Source: Chloroflexota bacterium (GTDB lineage: Bacteria; Chloroflexota; Anaerolineae; Aggregatilineales; Phototrophicaceae). Taken from it: a stretch of DNA of 64,000 bases. Shown here piece by piece: positions 17,701 to 24,371 of the stretch; within the stretch, counting starts at the first letter, position 1, and every line of letters starts with the position of its first letter. The stretch lies in the NCBI GenBank assembly GCA_020161935.1, contig JAIUNI010000009.1, positions 62,001 to 126,000 on the forward strand, written 5' to 3'. Made by a program: the position numbers and the translations under genes. The notes under the pieces are model-generated. The model was not told the origin of the DNA, ran no database searches, and saw nothing but the letters and a program-made list of their open reading frames with translations.

Positions 17701-18441
17701 GTATTCCGGCCCCGTCGAGCAGTTGATACCGATCACGTCAATCGGCAGCGCTTCGAGGGTCGCCAGCGCCGCCGCGATGTCCGTGCCGAACAGCATACGC
17801 CCGCTTACGTCGAGCGTGATCTGGCACTGAATCGGCACACGCACCTTGGCATCCGCGAAGTAGCGGTTGATGCCCACAATCGCCGCCTTCACCTCAAGGA
17901 TGTCTTGGCTGGTTTCGATCAGCAGCACATCCACGCCGCCTTCCACCAAGCCCTGCGCCTGTTCATAAAACACCGCCGCCAGTTCTTCGAAGGTGATGTT
18001 GCTCAAGTCGGGGTCGTTGCCGCTCGGCAGCTTGCCCGTCGGCCCCATGCTGCCCGAAACGAAGCGTGGGATGCCTGTCTCGCGCTCGAACTTGTCCGCC
18101 ACCTGCCGCGCGATCTGTGCCGCTTTACGGTTGATCTCCAGCGTCTTGTCGGAAAGGCCGAACTCGCCCAGCGTCATCCGGTTGCCGCGGAAGGTGCAGG
18201 TTTCCACCGCCTCGCTGCCCACCGCGAAGAACGAGGCGTGCAGGTTTTCCAGCACTTCCGGCTTCGCCAGCACCAGATGCTCGTTTAAGCCGTTGTACTT
18301 CTCGCCACCGTAATCTTCCGGCTTGAGGTTCAACTTTTGAATGTTGGTGCCGGTCGCGCCGTCGTAGATCACCACATGATCTTCAATCGCGTCCAAAAAG
18401 CGCCGGTTGGTGTAGGTCAATTCATTCGTGCGTGTCGTCAT
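14761..18441 (-). CDS. metH: Cobalamin-dependent methionine synthase
   Basis: The 1226-residue protein is full length and has all modules: homocysteine domain (1 to about 325, Zn Cys in GINCSTG and GGCCGST), pterin-binding domain (from TLIGERVNSQG near 400 to about 650), B12 cap (about 690-780), B12-binding domain with DVHDIGKNL near 794 (the His is the lower ligand) and the AdoMet activation domain (about 990-1226). It methylates homocysteine with 5-methyl-THF. Between the first two domains, residues about 331-349 (PHPQPLPEHREGG) are encoded by a palindromic repeat that also occurs between genes. A SAM-I riboswitch lies 2.2 kb upstream in the same direction, with toxin-antitoxin genes between. 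No cobalamin riboswitch was seen. Confidence 0.97.
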   Translation of the reverse strand: MTTRTNELTYTNRRFLDAIEDHVVIYDGATGTNIQKLNLKPEDYGGEKYNGLNEHLVLAKPEVLENLHASFFAVGSEAVETCTFRGNRMTLGEFGLSDKTLEINRKAAQIARQVADKFERETGIPRFVSGSMGPTGKLPSGNDPDLSNITFEELAAVFYEQAQGLVEGGVDVLLIETSQDILEVKAAIVGINRYFADAKVRVPIQCQITLDVSGRMLFGTDIAAALATLEALPIDVIGINCSTGPEYMREPIQYLVEHSSLPISVLPNAGLPINVDGEAVYPMEPAPFSAMIAEFTRWGVSVVGGCCGSTAEHIDHIYREVHGHSYQEYLEQHKPHPQPLPEHREGGKSILTLHNGGTSAPPDVSKLDALVEKVAPKQREIQHEAVASSGMTATPMIQNPGPTLIGERVNSQGSRKVKQLLLADDYESLVQIAVDQVNSGAHMLDICVALTERADEKAQMEKVIKKLSMAVTVPLIIDTTEVDVAEAALALYPGRGIVNGNNLENGRERIDKVLPIVKKHGAAVLSMTIDEDGMAHTREKKYEIAKRITDIAVSEYGLKPEDLIYDTLTFPLTTGQEDLRNDAVETIEGIRLIKQNIPGVMTALGVSNVSFGVTPAARGVLNSVFLYHAVQAGLDMAIVNPAHITPYAEIPEEQRKIANDVIFNTDQDALPRFIQYFEQNAVQSSAKEVEDPTASMTSEQALHWQIVHRKKEGVEALIDDSLTRQDAVGVLNNVLLPAMKEVGDKFGSGELILPFVLQSAETMKKSVAYLETFMDKVEGTTKGTIVLATVYGDVHDIGKNLVKTILSNNGYTVHDLGKQVPANTIIEKAQEFQADAIGLSALLVSTSKQMPIIVNELARRGLKYPVIIGGAAINRRFGRRILFLDETQQPYEPGVFYCKDAFEGLSVMDNLTGDTHGTFLQQVITEAYEEIGKVRPAKRQRSNKTSDVKPAPSIPKPPFWGAKTIYDMPLEVVFKYLHKPELYRLSWGATNTHGEEWTKLEKEFEARLEKMQREALRDKILRPQAVYGYFPANRDGDDVVIWDWQLFANANGEAPEKREVARFSFPRQNNGEYLCLADYYAPIDSGVVDTVALQVVTVGEAASEAFEKLQKADNYSEAYFFHGLAVQTAEATANYVNRVVVNQQMGIPNNQGKRYSWGYPACPDLDDHKLVWGLMPQIETDIGVSLTESFQLVPEQSTAAIVVHHPDAKYFSVGSIDRTAQILGEG
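17395..17452. repeat. Palindromic G/C-rich repeat inside metH (in frame)
   Basis: On the plus strand, CCCCCCTCCCTG ... GGGGAGGGGCTGGGGGTGGGG forms an imperfect hairpin and matches intergenic copies at 20506-20545 and 28080-28118. In metH it is read through as a proline-rich peptide in the linker between two domains, where an insertion is tolerated. It is an element of the widespread PLP.REG-encoding repeat type. Confidence 0.8.
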
Positions 18442-18453
18442 GTAGTCTTTATC

Positions 18454-18795
18454 CTATTTCACAGACAGATATTCAACCTGTCCAATTACGTCTTCCGCCG
18501 GTTTTGTCTCGTAGAGTTTCCGTAGTGCTTTTACCCAGCCGCCAACAGTCGCCCCATAATGTTGACCAAATGCAATTCCGCTGTGATGGTTATCTTCACT
18601 GTGCATCTGCAAAAAGTCGCTGTCTTGAGTACATAATACAAAACCCATTTCAGTATCACGTTTTAGATGGTTGGTATCACTATCGCCGAGTAATTCCAAA
18701 TCTCGTACTGTTACGACCTCAATACCAATTCGAGCAAGTTGAACCGCGACTTCTGGGTTGATATTCTCATCCATATAAAACCGCAGTTTAGTCAT
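18454..18795 (-). CDS. DUF5615 PIN-like toxin
   Basis: The 113-residue protein begins KLRFYMDENINPEVAVQL, the DEN(I/L) signature of DUF5615 PIN-like proteins, followed by VVTVRDLELLGDSD and GFVLCTQDSDFLQ (second acidic cluster). These are predicted ribonuclease toxins paired with DUF433 antitoxins. Its start overlaps the DUF433 frame by 8 bases. It ends only 13 bases before the metH start, so metH could receive read-through from this module. Confidence 0.88.
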   Translation of the reverse strand: MTKLRFYMDENINPEVAVQLARIGIEVVTVRDLELLGDSDTNHLKRDTEMGFVLCTQDSDFLQMHSEDNHHSGIAFGQHYGATVGGWVKALRKLYETKPAEDVIGQVEYLSVK

Positions 18796-19096
18796 GTCGT
18801 GTCAACTTGCCTTGACGTTCGAGTTCCGCGAGCAGTAACGTTGTCTCTTCACTTTCGCGTTGTGCTTGGGCATCCATTTCTTCCTGATGCAGATAGTAAT
18901 AGGCCATTGCAGCTAATACTTGCCCGAAAGGCAAACGATAGTCTTCGGCAATTTGTTCGAGCGTCAGCTTGTCCCCGGTTGTGTGCGCGAAAACAATCGT
19001 CATTACGGTAATACCCGTTCCCCGAATGACAGGCCGTCCACTTCGCACCTTCGGGTCGGATACGATCTCATTGATGCTGAGGATGTTCATGACCAT
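18788..19096 (-). CDS. DUF433 antitoxin
   Basis: The 102-residue protein contains the DUF433 core VRSGRPVIRGTGITVMTIV and LEQIAEDYRLPFGQVLAAMAYY, a winged-helix-like DNA-binding module that represses and neutralises the linked PIN-like toxin. The C-terminal part (ESEETTLLLAELERQG) is acidic. It overlaps the toxin gene downstream. Confidence 0.88.
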   Translation of the reverse strand: MVMNILSINEIVSDPKVRSGRPVIRGTGITVMTIVFAHTTGDKLTLEQIAEDYRLPFGQVLAAMAYYYLHQEEMDAQAQRESEETTLLLAELERQGKLTRHD

Positions 19097-19164
19097 CGTT
19101 ATCTACTCCTCGTTACTCACTTAACTAACCACTTGCGGCACATCTTTACCCGCATACGCCAGCA

Positions 19165-19373
19165 TTACCACCTCTGCACCTTCAGTCCTTCGACTTCGTT
19201 AAAATGCTCGTCTTTGGTCATCAAGGTTAAATCGTATCGTAGTGCAATTGCCGCGATCCACATATCATTCTGCGGTATGGGGCGACCTTTAGCCCGTAAC
19301 CGCTGCGCGACCTTTCCGTACCAAGTTGCTGTTTCAAGGTCACAACCTTTGTATCCAAAAGATAATCAACCAT
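19165..19373 (-). pseudogene. VapC-like PIN toxin with internal deletion and frameshift
   Basis: An ATG at 19373 overlaps the stop of the upstream antitoxin gene (ATGGTTGA) and encodes MVDYLLDTK, the usual PIN N-terminus with its first Asp. About 10 codons later homology jumps, in another frame, to the end of a PIN domain: KVAQRLRAKGRPIPQNDMWIAAIAL, then LTLMTKDEHF, GLKVQRW and TAA at 19165-19167. About 70-80 codons with the central acidic residues are missing. The toxin is therefore dead, while the antitoxin remains intact. Confidence 0.8.
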
Positions 19374-19620
19374 CGAAATCAACCTCTGGGAAATCGTCTA
19401 CTCGTTCGCACCATTCCTCGATTGCGGCTTCCATTAACTGCAAATCCTCTGGACTGATATTGACTTGGCGTGCAGCCTCGATAACCTTCCACCCCGGCTC
19501 GCCAATAATGCGTGAGGTGTTCGTCAGTCCCTTCACAATCTCTAGCAGATGTGTTTGCATCGCAATATCGAGCTTTCGCACTTCTGACAATATTTCTTGT
19601 TCAAGTGTTTTGGTATCCAT
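19366..19620 (-). CDS. Orphaned VapB-type antitoxin-like protein
   Basis: The 84-residue protein (MDTKTLEQEILSEVRKLDIA start) is helical with an acidic C-terminus (EEWCERVDDFPEVDFDG). Its stop codon overlaps the ATG of the PIN pseudogene at 19373, the classic antitoxin-toxin arrangement. I identify it as an antitoxin from position only; the sequence has no DNA-binding motif I can name. Confidence 0.65.
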   Translation of the reverse strand: MDTKTLEQEILSEVRKLDIAMQTHLLEIVKGLTNTSRIIGEPGWKVIEAARQVNISPEDLQLMEAAIEEWCERVDDFPEVDFDG

Positions 19621-19806
19621 GATCTAATACCTCACTAATGCTCAACCATCCGAAATGTCATTCTTAATGTCTAGCCCGTTCGTCAGCAGAGAAGGACTTA
19701 ATGTGACTTTATCGCCGCCAGCCGCTCACCGACCGAATGAGATACCCCATCCCTTAACTAGACGGGCTGTTCAACTTGCAACATACCCTAGCGGTTTATA
19801 TCTCGC

Positions 19807-20436
19807 TTACCCCATCTCCCGCACGTACAGCTTGATCTTGCCCTCGCCGCCCTGCGCCGTGAAGCCCATCCGCTTCAGGTAGCGTTGGTGCTGCTCATCC
19901 CCCGGCACGCTGTACAACGTCTTGATCTGCTTCGCGGGCAGCAGCCGTTCCAACTCGCCGTAGAGGAACTGTCCCGCTTTCAAATCGCGGTAGCCGGGGA
20001 TCACATAATCCAGCTTCACCAGCGCCCGTCCGCTCGCATCCCGCTCCATCACGAACAACCCCACGGGCTGTAAATCGCGTAGGATCAAGTACACCATGTC
20101 GGCGCGGTCAGGGCGATACTGGAACGTCGGGAAGAATTTGCTAATGTCGTGCTGGTAGAATTCGATGAAACTGGTAACGTAGCTCGACTTGCGGTCCACT
20201 TCCAGCAGCTTGAAATATGACTTCGCCGTCAGCATCTGCCGGATGAAGTAGATGTTGATGCACATATTGACGAGGTTCAATCCGGCAACCGGTATCGAGC
20301 CGAGCAGCAGCCCATACACGAAGAACAGCATCCCGCCCACAAGGCCGATCATCCGCAGCTTCAGCACGGACTTCATCAGCAGCGAGATCACGATCACACT
20401 AGACGCTGCGTAACCCAACAAATCAACTGCCGTCAT
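19807..20436 (-). CDS. Membrane protein: YgjV-like helices plus acetyltransferase-like domain
   Basis: Residues 1-72 form two to three membrane helices (LLGYAASSVIVISLLMKSVL, then VGGMLFFVYGLLLGS and NLVNMCINIYFI), like YgjV/SWEET-related small proteins. Residues about 75-209 resemble a GNAT fold: MVYLILRDLQPVGLFVMER, LVKLDYVIPGYRDLKAGQFLY (strand and acyl-CoA-loop region) and LKRMGF near the end. It is the first gene after the SAM-I riboswitch and its terminator, so expression is probably controlled by SAM level. That suggests a task in methionine or sulfur metabolism, such as transport or modification of a Met-related compound; this is inference. Confidence 0.75.
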   Translation of the reverse strand: MTAVDLLGYAASSVIVISLLMKSVLKLRMIGLVGGMLFFVYGLLLGSIPVAGLNLVNMCINIYFIRQMLTAKSYFKLLEVDRKSSYVTSFIEFYQHDISKFFPTFQYRPDRADMVYLILRDLQPVGLFVMERDASGRALVKLDYVIPGYRDLKAGQFLYGELERLLPAKQIKTLYSVPGDEQHQRYLKRMGFTAQGGEGKIKLYVREMG

Positions 20437-20505
20437 CCCTCAACCTTTACTTCCTGAACCGTCCTCATACTCGGCACTTTTCTTGTGTGCCTTGTATTTG
20501 CTCCC

Positions 20506-20545
20506 CTCGCCATTTTATGGAGAGGGGTTGGGGGTGAGGTGAAAT
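20506..20545. repeat. Palindromic G/C-rich repeat, intergenic copy
   Basis: GCTCCCCTCGCC ... GGAGAGGGGTTGGGGGTGAGG is a copy of the element found in metH (17395-17452) and at 28080-28118. Here it lies between the riboswitch terminator and the membrane-acyltransferase gene, and its hairpin could act as a second transcription or stability signal. Confidence 0.75.
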
Positions 20546-20550
20546 CCCCT

Positions 20551-20588
20551 AGAAACAAAACGCGCCCCTTCAGTTTGGAAGGAGCGCG
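20551..20588 (-). terminator. Riboswitch expression-platform terminator
   Basis: On the minus strand, CGCGCTCCTTC and GAAGGGGCGCG pair over 11 bases (one G-U) and are followed by TTTTGTTTC. It lies 24 bases after the SAM aptamer, where an S-box off-switch terminator is expected. Confidence 0.85.
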
Positions 20589-20611
20589 ATAGAAGTTTCT
20601 GACTTGTCGCA

Positions 20612-20712
20612 CTCATCTTCCAGTGGCTTCACTGGCGGATTTAGCACCTTCCCGACGCTTCAGGGGTTGCTGCGAGGTCATTGGGCCGTTACCCTCACTC
20701 GCTCTGGATGAG
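20612..20712 (-). promoter_or_regulatory. SAM-I (S-box) riboswitch aptamer
   Basis: The minus strand shows the S-box core: P1 stem CTCATC/GATGAG, then CAGAG, GAGGG, GGCCCAATGA, GCAACCCC, GGTGCTAAATCCGCC and a P4 hairpin CCAGTG/CACTGG before the closing strand. These match the conserved SAM-I positions. With the downstream terminator it should turn off transcription when SAM is plentiful. The first gene is the membrane-acyltransferase gene at 19807-20436; metH lies 2.2 kb further. Confidence 0.93.
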
Positions 20713-20735
20713 ATGGAATTTGTAAATGTTGTTAC

Positions 20736-20765
20736 ATCTTAGATGATTTGTACGATGTGTGTCAA
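20736..20765 (-). promoter_or_regulatory. Promoter of the SAM riboswitch transcript
   Basis: A perfect TTGACA (20765-20760 on the minus strand) is followed after 18 bases by TAAGAT (20741-20736). Transcription would begin near 20729, about 17 bases before the aptamer P1 stem. Confidence 0.7.
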
Positions 20766-20787
20766 GGTGGCGGCTCGAAGTACAGCT

Positions 20788-20973
20788 TCATGATCTGATC
20801 TTTTTCAGCACAACTTGAGCATAATCAATGCCCGTTTTTTCAGCGCTAAATGCGACTTCGTAAGCGTCTTCATTCCACTTCTCAATGACCGTTCCCACCG
20901 AGCCGATCCGTAAATTATCTTTGGCTACATCTTCAGTTAGTGCCACCACATCATATTGCTCGATAACTGCCAT
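20788..20973 (-). CDS. DUF4926 small protein
   Basis: The 61-residue protein (YDVVALTEDV, GSVGTVIEKWNEDAYEVAF and the closing AQVVLKKI) fits DUF4926, a short SH3-like barrel often found beside toxin-antitoxin or phage-defence genes. It starts directly after the stop of the VOC protein gene (TAAATG), so the two are co-transcribed. The function of the family is unknown. Confidence 0.82.
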   Translation of the reverse strand: MAVIEQYDVVALTEDVAKDNLRIGSVGTVIEKWNEDAYEVAFSAEKTGIDYAQVVLKKIRS

Positions 20974-21369
20974 TTAGCCAATCTCCTCATACGACGACAG
21001 CGCAATCCGGTTGCCTTCACAGTCGAGCAGGTTGATGTAGTGAACGCCGTCATCCATATCCACCATCTCGTGATCCAGCTTGCCACCCAACGCCTTGACC
21101 TGCTCAAGCGCTGCCGCCAGTGCCGCGTGAGTATCCACATGAAAGTTAATCACCACGCCGCCATCCGCCGGATGATGCAGCGGCGATAGTACCAGCGACA
21201 CCCCCGGCTGCCGGATGCTTTTGTCCGAAGCCAGCAGCACCACAATTTTCGCGGGTGGGTCGTCGTAAAGCGGCGTATCCGTCAGGCCGAATACTGCCCG
21301 ATAGAACGCGGTCGCCCGTTCCAAATCCTTTACCGGAATCTCGATCCATGAGGGGTATAACTTGGGCAT
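20974..21369 (-). CDS. VOC (glyoxalase/bleomycin-resistance) family protein
   Basis: The 131-residue protein has the VOC beta-alpha-beta-beta-beta duplication: SWIEIPVKDLERATAFYRAVFGL at the N-terminus and GVVINFHVDTHAALAAALEQV in the second half, ending with DGVHYINLLDCEGNRIAL (metal-ligand Glu region). GAGGA is 7 bases upstream of the start. Members are dioxygenases, isomerases or drug-binding proteins; the substrate cannot be told. Confidence 0.88.
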   Translation of the reverse strand: MPKLYPSWIEIPVKDLERATAFYRAVFGLTDTPLYDDPPAKIVVLLASDKSIRQPGVSLVLSPLHHPADGGVVINFHVDTHAALAAALEQVKALGGKLDHEMVDMDDGVHYINLLDCEGNRIALSSYEEIG

Positions 21370-21514
21370 ATTTTAATCCTCAAAAAGTTTTATTTGTCCT
21401 GAGTATAACATGCTGTATGAGCATTCAGCGTAGGCCGATCATCGTCTAATCGTCAGGGCTGAAGTCGCCTCTTTGATCTATACTCACCTGTAAAATAGGT
21501 GGGGAGTGAAGCCC

Positions 21515-22102
21515 ATGAGCCGTTATGCTATGCGCTTGATTGGTATCGTAACCCTCGCTTTTTTGCTGCCCGCTTGCAATCTGCTGAGCGGCTTTCTCAC
21601 CATCAGCGGGTCATTCGATTGTGATATTTCACCGCGCCAACCGGATCATCCCGTATCAGAGCAAATGCTCGCGCCAGTAGGGGAATATCCGGTCTGGTTT
21701 GTGACGGTTGACTCCATAGCGATGTCCGAACTAGCACTATCTCTCCCACCCTATAATGGTGGAACGGTTCGCAAAAGTCTGGTTGTCGTCACCACGGATT
21801 TAACCGGCGATTTGGTCATAACCGGTCATCAACTGGACGGTGATGCACAGGTTTTATTTCCGGTGCAGATCGACGAAGAAGTTGTGGATAAGGACGGTAA
21901 TCGAACGATTATCTACAGCGCGGATGATCTCGCCCCGCAAATGGTGATCCCCAACGCGAAGAAAGAGACGTTTGGCACACGCGCAAGGGGCTATGCCACG
22001 CATCCTTGGAGTGCTTATTATCCTGTGCCGGGGTGTTACCAGTTAACCGGTGCCTATGGTGGTTATACCGCTCATGCCATTATCGAAGTGCGGGATGAGT
22101 AG
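21515..22102 (+). CDS. Secreted lipoprotein, unknown
   Basis: The ATG at 21515 is preferred (GGGGAG 8 bases upstream; a GTG three codons earlier overlaps that ribosome site). The 195-residue product has a lipoprotein signal: basic start, hydrophobic core and lipobox LPAC near residue 20. The mature part has no recognised domain. Several conserved-looking hydrophobic strands and paired Cys (CDISP near the start, PGCYQ near the end) suggest a small beta-domain on the outside of the membrane. Confidence 0.8.
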   Translation: MSRYAMRLIGIVTLAFLLPACNLLSGFLTISGSFDCDISPRQPDHPVSEQMLAPVGEYPVWFVTVDSIAMSELALSLPPYNGGTVRKSLVVVTTDLTGDLVITGHQLDGDAQVLFPVQIDEEVVDKDGNRTIIYSADDLAPQMVIPNAKKETFGTRARGYATHPWSAYYPVPGCYQLTGAYGGYTAHAIIEVRDE

Positions 22103-22197
22103 CGATAAACGGGCTGTATCCAAATGAATAGGTCGTTTCGGTTTCCGCAAGGTTGCTGCGCTTAGATAGAGGCGTTTCTAAACCACGCTGGAGAACA

Positions 22198-23265
22198 ATG
22201 CTCGAAAAACCACGTCCTTCCCGTCTGCGGCGGCTTGTTGATGTCCTCGTACTCGTCTATGTCGCGCTGATTCTGCTCTACATAGGCAACCGCTTGATTA
22301 TTCAAGATCGTATTTGGCTGGTGTCGCTGTTCAGCAGTTTTTCGCTGATCGTGTTTCTCCCGCTGCCGGTCTTGTTGGTGTTCTCGCTGCTGACTCTTTC
22401 CCGCCGCAGCCTGATTTTGCTCTTGCCAATCCTTATCTGGTTGCTGGTATGGATCGGCCCCCGCTTCGTACCTAAATCCGGTTTGATGGTTGATGCAAAC
22501 ACGCCGACCCTGCGCGTGATGACCAATAACGTCTCGCACTTCAACGCCGAACCGGAGCGCATTCCCGCCCTCATCGTGTCGCAGTCGCCGGATATTATCT
22601 TCTTGCAGGAAGTTGAACTGTCCACTGAGTCGGATGTCCGCGCCGCCTTAGCCTCGGCCTATCCGTACCAGAGTGTGCAGTTGGATGACATGCGCGAGGG
22701 CATGTACACCGCCGCCAACCTCACTTACTCACGTGTGCCGTTCGTCAGCTCCGAACAGATTGACCCGCGCATCCCCCAGATGCCCCTGATTTACCGCAAC
22801 GTCATCGAACACGATGAGCAGCAAATCGCCCTCTATAATGTCCATCTGCTGAGTCCCGGCAGCGGCTACGCGCGTTTTACTGACCGCATCAACAACTACT
22901 TTATCCGCTACGCCCTCGATTACGACGATACCGCCCGTAACCGCCAGATCGACGCGCTGCTAGCATTTCTTGCCGACGAGCCGCTGCCGTACATCGTCGC
23001 GGGCGACTTCAACACCAGTGACTTCAGCATGACCTACAACCAGCTCACAGCGCAGATGAACGACAGTTTCGCCGAGTCGGGGGAAGGGCTGGGTGGCAGT
23101 TGGCCTGCTGCCCGTGTCTTTGGTTGGCCTGCGTTCATCCCGCCCATCATCCGCATCGACTACATCTGGCACAGCACTGGCTTGCAGTCCGTCAAGGCGT
23201 GGCAGGGCGCTTATACCGGCAGCGATCACCTCTCCGTTTTCGCCGATTTAACACTGCAAAAATAG
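22198..23265 (+). CDS. Membrane-anchored endonuclease/exonuclease/phosphatase family protein
   Basis: The start at 22198 (GGAG 4 bases upstream) gives 355 residues; a TTG at 22153 would add 15. Three membrane helices occupy about 10-90. The catalytic domain from about 95 has the EEP motifs TNNVSHFNAE, DIIFLQEVE (Glu metal ligand), NVHLLSPG, AGDFNTSDFS, RIDYIW and GSDHLSVFADL (final Asp-His). This fold hydrolyses phosphodiesters in nucleic acids, lipids or inositol phosphates; membrane-anchored forms are frequent in Chloroflexota, with unknown substrate. The domain probably faces outside. Confidence 0.9.
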   Translation: MLEKPRPSRLRRLVDVLVLVYVALILLYIGNRLIIQDRIWLVSLFSSFSLIVFLPLPVLLVFSLLTLSRRSLILLLPILIWLLVWIGPRFVPKSGLMVDANTPTLRVMTNNVSHFNAEPERIPALIVSQSPDIIFLQEVELSTESDVRAALASAYPYQSVQLDDMREGMYTAANLTYSRVPFVSSEQIDPRIPQMPLIYRNVIEHDEQQIALYNVHLLSPGSGYARFTDRINNYFIRYALDYDDTARNRQIDALLAFLADEPLPYIVAGDFNTSDFSMTYNQLTAQMNDSFAESGEGLGGSWPAARVFGWPAFIPPIIRIDYIWHSTGLQSVKAWQGAYTGSDHLSVFADLTLQK

Positions 23266-23333
23266 GCTTGCATCCAACCCCAAATTGCCTTTTATTCTCC
23301 CTCAAAAGGTTTGTATATTCAAACGAATCAGCC

Positions 23334-23362
23334 TTGACTAAATCGCTCTTTTGTTCTATAAT
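23334..23362 (+). promoter_or_regulatory. Near-consensus sigma-70 promoter without a downstream gene
   Basis: TTGACT (23334-23339) and TATAAT (23357-23362) are separated by exactly 17 bases. Transcription would begin near 23369 and run into a structured non-coding segment; the next gene is on the opposite strand. Confidence 0.75.
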
Positions 23363-23368
23363 GATAGG

Positions 23369-23430
23369 GTGATTGTAAACACTGCGGGAACTGCCGGGAC
23401 GCAGCGTGAGCGTGTTTAAAGAGGTCTATT
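23369..23430 (+). ncRNA. Candidate structured small RNA
   Basis: Just after the promoter, AAACAC and GTGTTT bracket CTGCG ... CGCAG, giving a nested hairpin about 45 bases long, with an apical GGAACTGCCGGGA segment. I do not recognise the family. No terminator was identified, so the 3' end is uncertain. Evidence is promoter plus structure only. Confidence 0.4.
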
Positions 23431-23437
23431 TCTGATG

Positions 23438-23464
23438 TAGGGATGAGGCACGCCTTATCCGCGT
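23438..23464. repeat. GTAGGGATGAGGC palindromic repeat
   Basis: GTAGGGATGAGGCACGCCTTATCCG has a near-palindromic core. A second copy is at 24452-24477, and a shorter relative (GCATCCCTAC) lies near 46646. Confidence 0.65.
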
Positions 23465-23584
23465 CACCAACCACAAAACTGCACTGTGAAAATGAAGAAT
23501 GTGAAGAATTTTGTGAATCTCAAACGCAGCGCCGACTTATCGAACGGATGGCCTTTACTTGCGACTTGCGACTTCTTCCTGCCA

Positions 23585-23765
23585 ATTCAGCGGTTCGCTC
23601 CCTCACTCCCGCCATGAAAAGGCGAAATTGGCAGGCGGCGGATACACGGGAGCCATCCGCTGAAACGCCGCCAGTTCAGCGGATACAGCCGAACGTCCCG
23701 CCGTCATAGATTCGCACTTCAGCGGCTTTACGGGAGACTCCCGCCGGACAATTCGGCGGATAATG
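23585..23765. repeat. CAGCGGAT/CCGCTGAA inverted-repeat cluster
   Basis: Multiple inverted copies of short blocks such as TTCAGCGG, CCGCTGAA, GGGAGC and GGCGGAT fill this stretch. GCGGATACACGGGAGC at 23638-23653 recurs as its exact reverse complement at 38254-38269, so both clusters belong to one dispersed family. Confidence 0.75.
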
Positions 23766-23836
23766 GGCGCATAATTTGCAATTCCGACATAATGATGGAG
23801 CAGACTTAATAACGCGGTGAATGGAATTGGCTTTTG

Positions 23837-23871
23837 ACTGTAAACTGTTGACTATAAACTGTCAACTTTTC
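23837..23871. repeat. Heptamer-phased ACT repeats, block A
   Basis: Five consecutive 7-base units begin with ACT: ACTGTAA, ACTGTTG, ACTATAA, ACTGTCA, ACTTTTC. The last two overlap the stop of the P-loop kinase gene. The other blocks lie at 38032-38066, 38105-38146 and 38902-39061. Confidence 0.75.
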
Positions 23872-24371
23872 TTCACCAACGCCGCGATCTGGTCTTCAAG
23901 GTGCAGCGCCCCATCCGCATCATTGCTAATCACCTTGTAGGGAATGTGTGGGGTTTCAAAGAGAGCAATCATCTTGCGGGTATAATCCGGCTCAAGCGGT
24001 TGGTTCGTCCGCCGTTCCAGCCGCAGTTCACGGATCGGGTCATCCGCCACCACCAGCACGAACTTGGCGAACGGGAAATGGTCGAGGAAGCGCTTGCGAT
24101 ATTTCTCTTTAATAAAGGTTTGGGCGACCACGAGTTTGGGATGATCGGGCAGCAGTTTATGGACGTGCGCGATAATCGCGTTAAAGAACTCGTCCCGCAT
24201 CGCATCGCTTACCGGCTGCTGGGTATGAATCGCCGTTCGCATCCGTTCCGGTAAATCATCATCACCGTCATGCATCGTATAACCGAATTGTTCAAACAGC
24301 CGCGCGGCATAGGTTTTACCCGCCCCCGGCAAACCAAACGTGACGTAAAGTGTAGGAGTTTTTTTTGGCAT
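23862..24371 (-). CDS. P-loop kinase of the zeta-toxin/AAA_33 type
   Basis: The start at 24371 (MPKKTPTLYVTFGLPGAGKT) puts the Walker A motif GLPGAGKT at residues 13-20, as in cytidylate-kinase-like small P-loop kinases. An Asp-rich DGDDD follows at the nucleobase or acceptor region, then FAKFVLVVADDPIRELRLERR (lid with Arg pair). The product has 169 residues. A TATAAT 10 bases upstream of the ATG would start transcription at or next to the initiation codon, so the mRNA may be leaderless. Substrate unknown: it could phosphorylate a small metabolite or tRNA/antibiotic. Confidence 0.82.
   Translation of the reverse strand: MPKKTPTLYVTFGLPGAGKTYAARLFEQFGYTMHDGDDDLPERMRTAIHTQQPVSDAMRDEFFNAIIAHVHKLLPDHPKLVVAQTFIKEKYRKRFLDHFPFAKFVLVVADDPIRELRLERRTNQPLEPDYTRKMIALFETPHIPYKVISNDADGALHLEDQIAALVKKS

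Larger units (their letters stand above)
23266..23861. other. Gene-free region with promoter, candidate small RNA and repeats
   Basis: No coding frame here looks real. It holds a strong sigma-70-type promoter, a structured segment just after it, a GTAGGGATGAGGC-type palindrome, a cluster of CAGCGGAT/CCGCTGAA inverted repeats and heptamer-phased ACT repeats; each is listed separately. A frame of 88 codons at 23443-23709 runs through the repeats and is not credible. Confidence 0.75.

Noticed and set aside
17206..18288. Plus-strand frame of 360 codons
   Set aside because: Antisense to metH, which is complete with all catalytic motifs.
18442..18453. Cobalamin riboswitch in front of metH
   Set aside because: Only 12 bases separate metH from the toxin gene and no B12-box sequence was seen.
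23369..23430. c-di-GMP-I riboswitch
   Set aside because: GGGACGCAGCG resembles part of the GEMM core, but the second half and the tetraloop receptor are missing.
23443..23709. Frame of 88 codons
   Set aside because: Crosses the palindromic and inverted repeats and has no ribosome site or recognisable domain.
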